Assembly: GCA_029689965.1 (NCBI GenBank)
Contig: CP121450.1
Location: 1,922,001-1,986,000, forward strand
From: Curtobacterium flaccumfaciens
GTDB taxonomy: Bacteria; Actinomycetota; Actinomycetes; Actinomycetales; Microbacteriaceae
DNA length: 64,000 nucleotides
Direction: 5' to 3'
The position numbers were made by a program, and so were the translations under genes. Below are positions 1 through 9,358 of the stretch, one piece after another. The notes below the pieces were generated by a model that worked only from the letters and a program-made list of their open reading frames with translations, did no database searches and was not told where the DNA came from. Each line of letters begins with the position of its first letter. The stretch's first letter is position 1.

Positions 1-2735
1 GAGCGCAGGTCGGATCGCGTCAAGTTCCGCAGCGGGACCGGCGAGCATCGCCTCGAGCGTATCTCTTTCCAGGTTGTTCAGACCGGTCCAGGCTTCACCC
101 AGTTCGCGCCATCGTCGGTTCACCTCAAGGATCCAATATCGGGTGAGATCTCCGGGCCAAGAGTTCAGAGCGAGAAAGCTCGACTCAGACTCGGATGGAG
201 ACTCGAACGTCCCCTTGTGTCGGTCCCAGATGGTGCGAGCGAGGTTGCGCATCGAGGCGATCGGTTCGGACTCCGGAGTGTCAAGGTGCTTCTCGATCTG
301 CGTCACGAGCAACCTTGCGATCGCGCGGATCGAACGCTGGTCGCCGGCCCGGCCGGCAACCAGCCCAATAGCATCGTCGAGAAGTTCGCCGAGGTCGGCT
401 TGCTCCCATCCGCCGATGATCGCGTCCTGCAAGTCATCCTTCTTCTCTGCCAGCGTTGACCGGGACTCGATGGCGTCCCAGAGCCGTTGGCCGAGATCCG
501 GGCGCCGCGCGACCGCTTGTTGTACCAGCGTGAGCGCACTCTCCCATGTCGGGCCGTCGATCCGCCGTTCGGAATAGTCGATGTTCAGCAGTGTGGTGAG
601 GGCCGTCTCGGCATCGGCGCCGAGATCCTGCACGAAACGCTCGACCTCCATCGGCAGTGTCTCGCCCAGGTGACCCCGCTAGACCAACTGTCGAGGTCCG
701 GGAACTCCCGCGGACCAAACATCGGGTTCTCCTCCTCGAGCCGCTCCCGCTCGCGCTGCGCTTCTACCCAAGACGGGTCGGACTGAGTAAGCCAGACCAG
801 CAAGTTGTACACGGCGTACGCCCGGTGGCGCTCGACGTCGGGAATGTCGTCTGGGAGGTTCGGCCCCTCGATCGCGGCCATCAGGAGTCGAGATAGTCGA
901 TCCGGACTCGCCTGCGGAACGGCGGAAGCGACCAGGCGGAACACCTCATGCTTCAGCGGCGACTCGAACAGCACCTCTCTGTCGAGAATCCACTCGAGCT
1001 TCTCATCGGTGCTTGCTGTCGAGCTGACTTGCATCAAGTGCACTGCGAGTCGGCGAAATAACGTGGACCCGCGCGTCCACCAGCGATCGGGAAGCTCCGG
1101 GCACTCCGAGAGCGCCTTGGCACCGTAGCCGCGTAGCCCGTCGATGAGCGCATCGACGGGCTCACGGAACTCGTCCTGCGGATGCGGTTCGATGGCTGAG
1201 CGATGCGAGCTGAGACTGTCGTAACCGTCCTCAACGTGGTAGCCCGTCAGCAACTCGTATGCGCTGCCCATTGCATCTTCGAGGAGAGTACCAAGCGCTG
1301 GATCACCGGCTGGACGGTCCTCGACGAGCTTCAGCACATGTCGGGTTAGGACCTCGTCGGCGGCGTGCCAGGTTGCCTCCGCACGTGGCAGCGTCGGCGG
1401 GTTATCGCCGAGCGTCCAACGTGCCTTGAGGACGAGGAATGGTCTCAGAGCCGGCCGGAGCAGAGCCAGTTCCTCCCCCTTGTCGCGGGTCTCATAAGGC
1501 AGCAGCATGCCAAGGTCCGGGGGAGCGGAGATGCCACCGATGGAGGTCGCAAGTACCACCGTCCAACGGCGCCCCGCTTCCGTATCGGCCGCTGTCAGAG
1601 ACTCGGTCGCCCAGCTCAATGACTGATAGAGGCCCGGCGAAAAACGTTGCCCCAGCCGCTGCACCGTCTGGAGGGCGGCACCGTGGAGTGCCGGATCGGC
1701 GACATAGACCTGTCCGAACCAGTTGCCCAGCACGGATGACGCCTCCGTATCCGCCCCGCCGGTGAAGAGACGTTGAAAGCTCTCTACGCTTTCCGCCCAG
1801 CGGAGCCAGTCGACGCTCCTCGCGAACTGGGCGAACTCCAGCGCGCCATCAGCACGCTCAAGCCGTTGGCGCACATAGTCCTCGTCAACGGGATTGAGCG
1901 GGGGCCCAGCATTGACGATCTCGCTCATGCTCGTCTGGTGATCCAGCCGCCCCATCCGGGCTCGCCGATCCCATTCCTCGAGCGCGGCGAGGAGGGCTGA
2001 ATGGTCATGCTCAACCGCGGGGTACGGCACCGGGACGATGCCCAGGTGGTTCCACTTGTCATCATCGGGCAAGTGCGTCAGAACGTAGCGGCGAGTCTTT
2101 GAGGGCAGGCCCAGGGCGAGGTATCGCATGATGGGGTCGTCGTGACTGTAGCCCACGAATAGGACCGTGAACTCGTCGAACATCTTCTGTAGGAACCTGG
2201 TCGCCCATGCGTCGGTGAGATAGGCGCGGCCGAAGTCACGGTCGGTAAGAACCAGCTGCGCGGGCGGGCGGAGGACCGAGCCGTGTAGGTGCACGATGCC
2301 GGAAAAGTCATCTCCGAGCGGCAGTGCCGGTCCGACCCAGACGTCACCGTCCGGCAGCAGGGCAGCCGTCGAGGCTGTCGTGAGGTGATCATCAAAGTTG
2401 GTCGTCACGATCCGCGGGCGGCCGGGTGCAGACGCGAGTCTGACCAGCGCAGAATGGGTCGGGTTGAAACTTGAGTCTGGTCGCGCGATGATGCGTCGAG
2501 CGTGGACGTGGGTTTCGAAGTTCGCAGGCATCGAGCCGAGGAACAAGTCGAGCGCCATGTCTTCGTCGAACGGTACGCGCGCTGCGTCCGCGAGTTGACG
2601 AGCCAGCTCCCTAAACGAAGGCAGATTTGAGGGATCTCCCATTGAGGCTCCCGCCCCAACGAACAACACGAGCTTGCCGTCCGCATGGGATTCGAGAAGC
2701 TCGGCAGGCAGATTTACGTCTCCTGTGATCCACAC
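1..2735 (-). CDS. SIR2-like domain/DUF4020 protein, 3' end outside window, one frameshift
   Basis: The N-terminal third is a SIR2-like NAD-binding fold: GAGAS at residues 27-31, TTNFD at 111-115, and HLHGS at 149-153 where sirtuin-like NADases keep the catalytic His. The long helical remainder resembles DUF4020. SIR2 domains joined to such regions act in anti-phage NAD depletion in several systems, so a defence role is inferred. The GTG start at 2735 has GGAGG four bases upstream. The first frame stops near 585, but the frame entered after a GGGG run near 674 (adding one G restores SSGGHLGETLP) stays open to the left edge, so the gene is probably a single longer protein with a sequencing deletion. 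The C-terminus lies outside the window. Confidence 0.75.
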
Positions 2736-3133
2736 GTTGCCTCCAGAGTCCTGATTGACCGCTGCGTACGTGGACAGCGATGAGGTGCCTCGTCATTCTC
2801 GCGCATTGACGGTCCTGCCCCGCGATGGCTAGCTGCGACGGATTCGTGTCGGTCGTTCGTGACCTCCACTAGCCACAGCCAGCGCAGCGCACGCCGGTGC
2901 CTACAGCGTCCCTGAGTCGAGGGTCGGAGCCTCAGCGTCATTCGGTCACGCGCTTTCGAGGCCTCGTCGGAGAGGCAGGTCACGCCGAGATGTGAAGCTC
3001 GGATCAAGTCGGCGAATCGTTCACCAGGACGAAGGGCTTGCAGTGAATACGACGCTGCTGGCGCCGCAGCGTACTCTTGTCGCGTGAGCGGGAGAGCTGC
3101 GCCTTCCACGTAGTCGACTCGAGGCCAGTGCAT
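2714..3133 (-). CDS. Possible small upstream gene, unrecognised
   Basis: A 139-codon open frame starts with ATG and ends 22 bases inside the SIR2-like gene, the kind of overlap seen between coupled genes. I recognise no domain, the composition is rich in Arg and His, and there is no convincing ribosome binding site. It could be a partner of the SIR2-like gene or just spurious frame in an AT-richer island edge. Confidence 0.2.
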   Translation of the reverse strand: MHWPRVDYVEGAALPLTRQEYAAAPAASYSLQALRPGERFADLIRASHLGVTCLSDEASKARDRMTLRLRPSTQGRCRHRRALRWLWLVEVTNDRHESVAASHRGAGPSMRENDEAPHRCPRTQRSIRTLEATCGSQET

Positions 3134-3255
3134 CCGCCACGCGCCGGGACCTGCCCGGGACCTGATGCATGCAATTCATGCAAGTCGTGACGTGAATTAG
3201 CGCCGTCTGAGAGGTAGAGATGACCGGAAATCAATGAGTTCGGCCGAACCGTCTA
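2736..3255. other. Island edge without a confident gene
   Basis: Apart from the doubtful minus-strand frame noted separately, no gene is recognisable. The base composition is more even than in the flanking genes. Near 3170-3190 is a short AT-richer palindrome-like stretch (TGCATGCAATTCATGCA), preceded by a CGGGACCTG direct repeat. Confidence 0.5.
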
Positions 3256-3300
3256 CCTGGGGGTCAAGGAGTCGCAGGTTCAAATCCTGTCAGCCCGACC
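3256..3300 (+). other. tRNA-Pro 3' fragment, probable integration attachment site
   Basis: These 45 bases read as the end of a tRNA-Pro: the end of the anticodon loop (CTGGGGG), half of its stem (GTCAAG), a full T-arm (GCAGG TTCAAAT CCTGT) and the acceptor strand CAGCCCG followed by ACC. The 5' half of the tRNA is absent and upstream bases do not pair with the anticodon stem. Integrases commonly use tRNA 3' ends and leave such a copy at the far edge of the inserted element. With the tRNA reading rightward, the element would lie to the left and include the SIR2-like gene. Confidence 0.7.
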
Positions 3301-3325
3301 GAAATGTGAAAAGGCCTGGGACCTG

Positions 3326-4818
3326 GTGAGCGGGAACGGTTCGGAACCACGAAGCGGCGGTTTGCTCGACGATCTCGTGATCCGAGCGCGACCGGTGCAC
3401 TCCGTAACGGTGCGGGAATCCCCGGTCTTCGCCGCCGGTGAGATCGCGCTGGGGCGCTTCACCGTGTTGACAGGCATGCACGGGGCCGGGAAGTCGTACT
3501 TCCTCGCCGTGCTCCGTGAAGCCCTGCCTGGCTGGCAGTCCGGATGGTCGCTTCCACCGGTGAGCCGCTGGGATCGCACCGACTTCTCCGGTGTGTACTC
3601 GCTCGCTGTGCGACCCGCGAGCAGCGGCGGGACGTCCGTCGCGGCGATCGAGTTCCCCCTCGAACGGATCGAGTACGCGCCCCAGTACCCGAGGAACTGC
3701 GAGCGCTCACCGTCACGGAGATCAGCTCCGATGTCGTCATCGGTTCGTTGATCACAGCGACCCAGGACCACTTCTTCGATCCGGGCGATGTGGAGTCTCT
3801 CGGAGACGAGTACGAGTCGTCTGCGTTGAGCCCTCGGGAACTCCAAGCGTTCGGTCGCGTAACAGGGCATCGGTACGAGGAGTTCGTGACGACGCTCGTC
3901 AACACGGATCGCGAGTACTTGCCGCTCTTCCACGGGAAGCGCGGTGGACGGCCGTTCACGACGTTCACCATGAGTCGGGGTGAGTACTGGGCCGCGTACA
4001 TGCTCTGGGCACTCCGAGAGGCGAGTCGCGATGAAGTGGTGCTGATCGATGAACCGGAGACGTTCCTTGCCGGCCCCGCTCACGCCCCACTCGTCGACGA
4101 GATCGCCAGGATCTCGAGTTCGAACGGTTGCCAGGTGATCCTCGCCACGCACTCGACACCCATCATCGAACATGTGCCGGCCACGGCTCTGCGGCTCGTC
4201 CACGGAGCCCCCGGAGGAAGCGTCGTGTTCGATGACGTCGATGCGGAAACGGTGCTTCGAACGCTCGCACGACCGGCGACGGGTGTCTCGTCCATCGTCT
4301 TCGTTGAGGACGAGCTCGCCTCGCGGATCGTCCGTTCGATCCTGGACCGTCGCGTCCCACACCTGTCGACGACCGTGGAGGTGATCCCGTCCGGCGGGGA
4401 GGCCGAGGCGCGAGCAGCGGCACGGGTCGTGTCGAGAGCGTCGCGGCTGCGCATCGCCGTGGTTCTCGACGGGGACCTACGGGACAAGGCAGATCCGCGC
4501 GGGGTCTCCTTCCTTCCCGGGCGCTCGGCGCCGGAAGTCGAACTGCTCGAGGCTCTTCGCTCCCGGACGGACGAGGTCGCAGCGGCGCTCGGTGTGGAGC
4601 AGTCGAGTCTGGCGATGGCGCTGGCGGGAGCATCAGTAGGGGACCACCATCGGGCCTTCTCGAGGATCGGCGGAGCGATCGGCCGCGAAGAGGGCCGCGT
4701 GCTCGAGGCGGTGATCAGCGTGTGGATGGCAGGGATGCAGGACGACGTGGAGATGAACGAACTCGTGGAGATGCTCGGTTCGTTCCCCACCCGCGACCGA
4801 CCAGCACCGACATGGTGA
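3326..4818 (+). CDS. OLD-like AAA ATPase with TOPRIM-like C-terminus (one frameshift)
   Basis: Walker A (TGMHGAGKS, about residues 49-57), an ABC/OLD-type Walker B (VVLIDEPETF), the following ATHST switch and a TOPRIM-like start (IVFVEDE) are in order, the layout of OLD-family nucleases such as GajA. It probably acts on DNA as an ATP-gated nuclease; a defence role is inferred. No UvrD-like helicase (the GajB partner) is adjacent. GTG start at 3326. The frame breaks near 3690: one more C in TACCC restores YPEELRAL. It begins only 26 bases after the tRNA-Pro fragment. It could belong to the island or to the chromosome flank. Confidence 0.72.
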
Positions 4819-4855
4819 TGACGAGCCCTCTTGCGGTCGCTGATGCCAGACCTGA

Positions 4856-5488
4856 CTACGCCGTGGGGATCTCGATGACCTCGCCGAGGATCGAATCCGC
4901 AGGAAGCCCGAGCCCGGCGACCATGTCCCGCCATGCGCTCATGAGCCGCCGTCTCGTGGTGACCTCCTTGATGCCGTGGACCTCGGCGGTCCACACGCCG
5001 AGGGTGGTCACGAGGATGCGGTCCATGATCTCGTCCGGGTCCGCAGTCACGCCGTCCGAGCTGTCGAGGGTGCGCTGGATCTGCGCGGCACCGTAGGTCC
5101 GCCACGAGAACACCGATCGCGGAAGTGCGAGGTTCACGACCTCGGCGTCGGTGAGCAGACGGACGGTAGCGGCAGCGAACGGGTTGACCTCGGCGTCGAG
5201 CACCATGGTCAGCATCACGCTGAGGAGCCGCTGGAGACCAGCCGGAACCTGCTCCGCCCGCTGCAGCAGCTTCCGCCAGTCGTCGTACTGCTGCTCCGTG
5301 ACGGCGAGGGCGATCTCCTGCTTGGACGCGAACTGGTGGTGCCCGACCGCGGACTTCGGGCGACCCATCGCCGCGGCGATCGTTGCGATGCTCGTCCCGT
5401 CGTAGCCGCGCGTCGCGAACTCGTTCGCAGCCGCGACCAGGATCGCTCTCCGTGTTTCCGCCTTGTGTTCCTGGCGTTGGTTGACCAC
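4856..5488 (-). CDS. TetR family transcriptional regulator
   Basis: A TetR N-terminal helix-turn-helix (RRAILVAAANEFATRGYDG followed by TSIATIAAAMGRPKSAVGHHQ) is followed by a helical ligand-binding domain. Ligand and targets are unknown. I place the start at the GTG at 5488, giving about 210 residues, the usual family length; an in-frame ATG near 5537 would add about 16 residues and neither has a good ribosome binding site. The gene converges on the OLD-like gene and is divergent from the WxL-type operon, which it may control. Confidence 0.8.
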   Translation of the reverse strand: MVNQRQEHKAETRRAILVAAANEFATRGYDGTSIATIAAAMGRPKSAVGHHQFASKQEIALAVTEQQYDDWRKLLQRAEQVPAGLQRLLSVMLTMVLDAEVNPFAAATVRLLTDAEVVNLALPRSVFSWRTYGAAQIQRTLDSSDGVTADPDEIMDRILVTTLGVWTAEVHGIKEVTTRRRLMSAWRDMVAGLGLPADSILGEVIEIPTA

Positions 5489-5837
5489 GCGATCACGGTA
5501 GGGGTACCGCGGCCGCGTTCCCTGTGAGTTCGACATGTATCGAGAACTTGGGCAGCACGTGTCGTACTGCCCCTCAACGGGGGATGTGCCTCTCGCGAGT
5601 TTCGCCATACGATCGTATTGCGACCGGATCAAGAACGGTCGCGGTCACCGTCGCGTACCGCGCGCCGGTCCCCGCCCGCCCCGGGCGAACGCTGCGTCCT
5701 GCCTGTTCGGGTCAGTGCAGAGGCAGCGCCCGGGGCGGTCGTGCCCCCGTCTCGTGTCCCGAGGACCGGCGTTCCGCCGCTCGGCGACGCGATCGACGTC
5801 GACCCGCAGCCCGCGTCATCGAACCCCAAGGAATGCC
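5489..5837. other. Gene-free divergent region between TetR gene and WxL operon
   Basis: About 350 bases without a supported gene. The perfect ATACGATCGTAT palindrome listed separately lies here. The remainder (5640-5825) is GC-rich leader sequence of the WxL-type gene in which I see no further element. Confidence 0.5.
5607..5618. promoter_or_regulatory. Perfect 12-bp palindrome, possible TetR operator
   Basis: ATACGATCGTAT is perfectly self-complementary and AT-rich in a GC-rich gap between a TetR gene and the operon it faces. This is where a TetR dimer site would be expected. The assignment to this regulator is inference. Confidence 0.4.
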
Positions 5838-6367
5838 ATGTCCAGGAAGACCATCACCATCAGCACGCTCGCACTCGCGCTCACCGTCGGCGGTGCCGTC
5901 GTCGCCGCGCCGCCGGCGTCCGCAGACACCGCGGACACGTCCGTGACCGCCGAGGTCGCCTCGGGAGCACTGTCCATCAGCGCCCCGGAAGCGCTCGACT
6001 TCGGCGCGATCACCCGGGCCAGACCGGCCACGCCACGCTCGAAGGTGTCACCGTCACGGACCTCCGCGCGGGGACCGCCGGTTGGGCGGTGAGCGCCACG
6101 GTCAGCGACTTCACCTCCGAGACGCTGGGGACGACGATCGCGGGTGGCAACGCCACCTACACACCCACGGAGGCGACCACCAGCGGTTCCGCGACCGTCG
6201 TGAAGAGCGCCGGAGTCGGTGGGGCGGACGGCGGCGCGGTCCAGACGGCGACCGACGTGACCGGGAACAACTCCGCGTCGTGGGACGCCGAGGTCGCGCT
6301 CGCGGTCCCGTCCGACGCGCTGGCCTCGGACGACTACGTCGCGACCATCACCCACTCGGTGGCCTGA
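5838..6367 (+). CDS. Secreted WxL-domain-like surface protein (one frameshift)
   Basis: A Sec signal peptide (MSRKTITISTLALALTVGG, then cleavage after ASA) leads to a beta-rich domain with DFGAITPGQTGHATLEGV and TAGWAVSATVSDFT, matching the WxL surface domain of Gram-positive bacteria, which binds peptidoglycan. ATG at 5838 has AAGGA five bases upstream. One C is missing near 6018 (ACCCGGG should be ACCCCGGG); restoring it joins the two frames. The next gene encodes the membrane-anchored partner typical of WxL loci, so the pair probably forms a small cell-surface complex. Confidence 0.7.
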
Positions 6368-6370
6368 GGC

Positions 6371-7378
6371 TTGCGCAGCACGGCCGTCCTGTGCGCCGCG
6401 GGGCTCCTGGTCGGGCTGGCGACCCTCGCGGTGGCCGGCCCGGCTCACGCCGTGGACGGGGAGCCGACCGCCTCGGCCTCCGCCGAGGCGGGCCTCGGCA
6501 TCCGTCTGCTCGACGTGCCCCGTGAGCAAGCACACGACCCGCGAGCGCGCGAGTACATCACGGAGAGCGCGGAGCCGGGGACGGTGGTCCACCGCCGGCT
6601 CCGCATCACCAACACCACCGGCAGCGCGCAGGACGTCCGCCTGTACACAACCGCAGCAACGATCTCGGGTGGCGCGTTCGATGTGAGCCGGACCGACCAG
6701 AACGAGCTGTCGCGCTGGACGACCCTGGACCGTGCGGACGCGGTCGTGCACGACGACGACTCCGTCGACGTGGGGGTCGACGTCGTGATCCCACGAGACG
6801 CCTCGGGTGGCGAGCGCTTCGCGGTGATCTGGGCGGAGATGCGCTCCGGCGACGCGGGGGCGGTCAGGCTCGTCAACCGTGTCGGTGTCCGTGAGTACAT
6901 CGACGTCACCGCCGGCCAGCGCGCGAGTCCGGACTTCGCCATCGGCACGGTCGAGAGCAGACGTGACGGGTCCGGCGTGCCGATCGTGGTCGCGAAGGTC
7001 AGGAACACGGGTTCGCTCGCCGTCGATCTGACGGGGCGCCTCACCCTGAGCGACGGACCCGGCATGACGACCGCCGGCCCGTTCTCAGCGGCCCGGACGA
7101 CGACGCTCGCGGCGGGGCAGACGAGCACGCTGCGGTTCCGGACCTCCGACGCGCTGCCGCAGGGATCGTGGACCGCCACCGTGACGGCGCAGAGCGGAAC
7201 GGTCACACGAACAGCGACGGCGAAGGTCGTCATCGAGTCCGCCGGCACCGCAGGCGGGTCGGGCGCCACGGTCCGGATCGCGGCGGCCATCGGTGTCGCC
7301 CTGGTGGTGGCCGTCACGGTGACGGTGTTGATCCGGCGCCGGCGCAGGGGCCGAACGACGTCCGAGACGACGCGGTAG
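6371..7378 (+). CDS. WxL-interacting (DUF916-like) membrane-anchored surface protein
   Basis: Signal peptide (LLVGLATLAVAGPAHA), two immunoglobulin-like beta domains and a C-terminal transmembrane helix (about residues 297-320) followed by RRRRRG. This is the layout of DUF916/DUF3324 WxL-interacting proteins, which anchor WxL proteins and bind extracellular matrix in Firmicutes. The start is TTG at 6371, three bases after the stop of the WxL gene, so the two are translated together. The frame is intact. Exact family membership is by architecture only. Confidence 0.7.
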   Translation: MRSTAVLCAAGLLVGLATLAVAGPAHAVDGEPTASASAEAGLGIRLLDVPREQAHDPRAREYITESAEPGTVVHRRLRITNTTGSAQDVRLYTTAATISGGAFDVSRTDQNELSRWTTLDRADAVVHDDDSVDVGVDVVIPRDASGGERFAVIWAEMRSGDAGAVRLVNRVGVREYIDVTAGQRASPDFAIGTVESRRDGSGVPIVVAKVRNTGSLAVDLTGRLTLSDGPGMTTAGPFSAARTTTLAAGQTSTLRFRTSDALPQGSWTATVTAQSGTVTRTATAKVVIESAGTAGGSGATVRIAAAIGVALVVAVTVTVLIRRRRRGRTTSETTR

Positions 7379-7391
7379 GCGCGGCGATCCG

Positions 7392-7976
7392 ATGCCACAC
7401 ATCTCCACGATCGTGACGCGCCGCGGTCTCGTCCGCCGCATGGACGGTCTCGACGTGACGTCCCTGCTGCGGACGACGAACCTCGAGGACCTGGCGGACC
7501 TGCTCGGCGTCCCTCGGCGCGTCATCGGAGCGCACTTCCCGACCCGCCGTGGGTACGTCCTCACGGTCTTCGACTCACGGGACGCCCGGTGGAACGAGTG
7601 TCTCGGCACAGCGCTTCGTGACCACGGCACGGTCCTGGGTCTCGAGCGTGCGCTCCGAGACCCCGACAGGCGGATGCCCCTGCTCGAGTTCACGACGGCG
7701 GACGCTCCCGGCCCGATCGACGACTCGAGCGGTTGGGCGTGGACGCTGCAGCAGAAGCTGGAGACGGTTCCGCGACGAGGTCTCGGCCAGCCTTCGTCGA
7801 GACCTCGGCTCCCGAGGAGACGCCGAGACGGCCGACGTCGACCGCCACGTTCCTGCGCTCGTCAAGCTTCTTCGTGACGCTCGAGAACCAGGGCGCCGGC
7901 GGCCTGGGCGTCGAAGCGACCGCACAGCTTCTGGCGACGTGGAGTGTCCCGGCTGGGCCAGCAGTGCGCCGCGATG
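7392..7976 (+). pseudogene. TetR-like regulator, frame broken twice
   Basis: The first frame encodes a TetR-like helix-turn-helix (NLEDLADLLGVPRRVIGAHF) and continues to about 7765. Homology-like sequence resumes in the next frame (RDEVSASLRRDLGS...ADVDRHVPALVKLL) and then in the third (LENQGAGGLGVEATAQLLATW). Unlike other breaks in the window, both shifts need a gained base or two lost bases rather than one lost G/C, so real decay is possible. The gene follows the WxL operon by 13 bases and may have been its regulator. No stop can be assigned confidently. Confidence 0.45.
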
Positions 7977-8049
7977 CGGTCGATCGATCCGTACCGCGGT
8001 GCACCGTGACCGGGGCAGAAGCGTCGCCGGCGCGAGTGGTACAGGTCGA

Positions 8050-8298
8050 GGGCGGTGTCGTGGCGTCTCCCCGCGGGAAGCTCGCTGCCCCGTGTGCTCG
8101 GAGACCGTCTCGTGCCACCGCAACCAGTACTTCGGGGTGGGACTGGCCGTCCACGAGTGGTTGTACGTGTGCGGCCACTGCGGACAGGCCGGGTTCTTCA
8201 CGCTCGACGAGTTGATCCCCGATGCGCCGGTGGCACGAGGGTCCCGCCGTCGGCGCCGGTTGCTGCGGTTCCTGACGAGGCATGCACGTGGCGGATGA
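8050..8298 (+). CDS. Small zinc-ribbon-like protein, start not resolved
   Basis: The open frame contains CPVC and CGHCGQ 28 residues apart, a four-cysteine zinc ribbon, followed by GFFTLDELIPDAP and an Arg-rich tail. No ATG, GTG or TTG with a binding site lies just upstream in frame, so the start may be hidden by a frameshift in the damaged stretch upstream. Function unknown. It ends just inside the 5' part of the MarR frame. Confidence 0.4.
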   Translation, partial: GRCRGVSPREARCPVCSETVSCHRNQYFGVGLAVHEWLYVCGHCGQAGFFTLDELIPDAPVARGSRRRRRLLRFLTRHARGG

Positions 8299-8359
8299 GA
8301 CCACGGGTGCCCCGACCCGTCGGGCCACGTCGACGCCGACGAGGCACGGGGAGACGTCG

Positions 8360-8812
8360 GTGAGCGCGGGTGAGCGTGACCGCCGGCTGGACACCGCGGT
8401 CGCCGCGTTCTTCGACGCACAGGTGGAGCATGCCCGTCTGGTGCACCACCTCGCAGCGAGCCACGGACTCAACCCGATCGACCTCCAGGCGGTGCAGTTC
8501 CTCGGCGGGTGTGCCCGGAACCCGACGCCGAAGGAGCTCGGTGAGCACCTCGCCAGGGGAACAGGTGCGATCACAGCGCTCATCGACCGGCTCGCCGACC
8601 GCGGCCTGCTCGAACGCGTCCGGAACGCGGACGACCGCAGGAGCGTACGGATCGGCCTCACGGACGAGGGCCTCGACGTGGTCCGCTCGCTCACGACCCG
8701 GTACCGCGAGGCAGCGCAGCGGTCGGTGCCCGTCGAGCACATCGACCTCCTGGCCCACGCTTCCAGGCGCCTCGCCCGGGCGCTGCGCGACTCCACCACG
8801 AGCAGCGGCTGA
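8360..8812 (+). CDS. MarR family transcriptional regulator
   Basis: A winged-helix protein of about 150 residues: recognition region NPTPKELGEHLARGTGAITA, wing NADDRRSVRIGLT with the conserved DxR, and a helical dimerisation part. GTG at 8360 is preferred because GGGAG lies seven bases upstream; an ATG at 8282 would add 26 low-complexity residues. Target genes are unknown. The only close neighbour reading with it is the broken TetR/zinc-ribbon stretch. Confidence 0.8.
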   Translation: MSAGERDRRLDTAVAAFFDAQVEHARLVHHLAASHGLNPIDLQAVQFLGGCARNPTPKELGEHLARGTGAITALIDRLADRGLLERVRNADDRRSVRIGLTDEGLDVVRSLTTRYREAAQRSVPVEHIDLLAHASRRLARALRDSTTSSG

Positions 8813-8844
8813 GCCCGGATCTCGGATGCCGCGCCGTTCGCGGA

Positions 8845-9224
8845 TCACGGGATCGTCGTGGGACCGGGTTCGCTCGTGCTCGTCGTGTGCGTGCCGACGT
8901 TGACCACGCGACCGTCCGACGCGCGGTAGAAGAACCGCGTGACGCCCAGGGCTCGTCCGTCAGCGGGTGCACGATGTCGAGTCCGGACGCCTGAACCCGG
9001 GACAGCGCGGTCCGCACGTCGTCGACGAAGACGGACACGTCGGGGTTCACCGGCGCCGAGGCATCCCGCGTCATCACGCTGAGCTGGTGCCCCTCGTCGT
9101 CGCCCAGCGTGACGATCCAACCGTGGTCCATGAGCACACGGAGCCCGAGCACGTTCGAGTGCTCCGTGACCGCCTGGGCCAGGTCGGTCACGGTGAGGTT
9201 CGGAACCACGCGATCCACCCGCAC
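8845..9224 (-). CDS. VOC (glyoxalase/dioxygenase-fold) protein, one frameshift
   Basis: The product of about 127 residues has the paired beta-alpha-beta-beta-beta units of the vicinal oxygen chelate superfamily (VPNLTVTDLAQAVTEHSNVL at the start, VSVFVDDVRTALSRV in the second unit). Such small proteins are enzymes or antibiotic-binding resistance proteins; the substrate cannot be told. GTG start at 9224. One G is missing in CCCTGGG near 8950; restoring it gives EPWGVTRFFYR. Confidence 0.7.
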
Positions 9225-9358
9225 CCGACCATCGTCGCAGACGACGAACGGCACGCAGGCGAACACGCATCTTCGGCCCGTAGGGTCGCGCCATGCGCAG
9301 ACGCGTGAACTCCCTCGTACCCGGTTGAAGGACCGATCCGTCACGGAAGGTCGGTCGC

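Noticed and set aside
3256..3300. Functional tRNA-Pro gene
   Set aside because: Only the 3' part is present; the D-arm, 5' acceptor strand and 5' half of the anticodon stem are missing.
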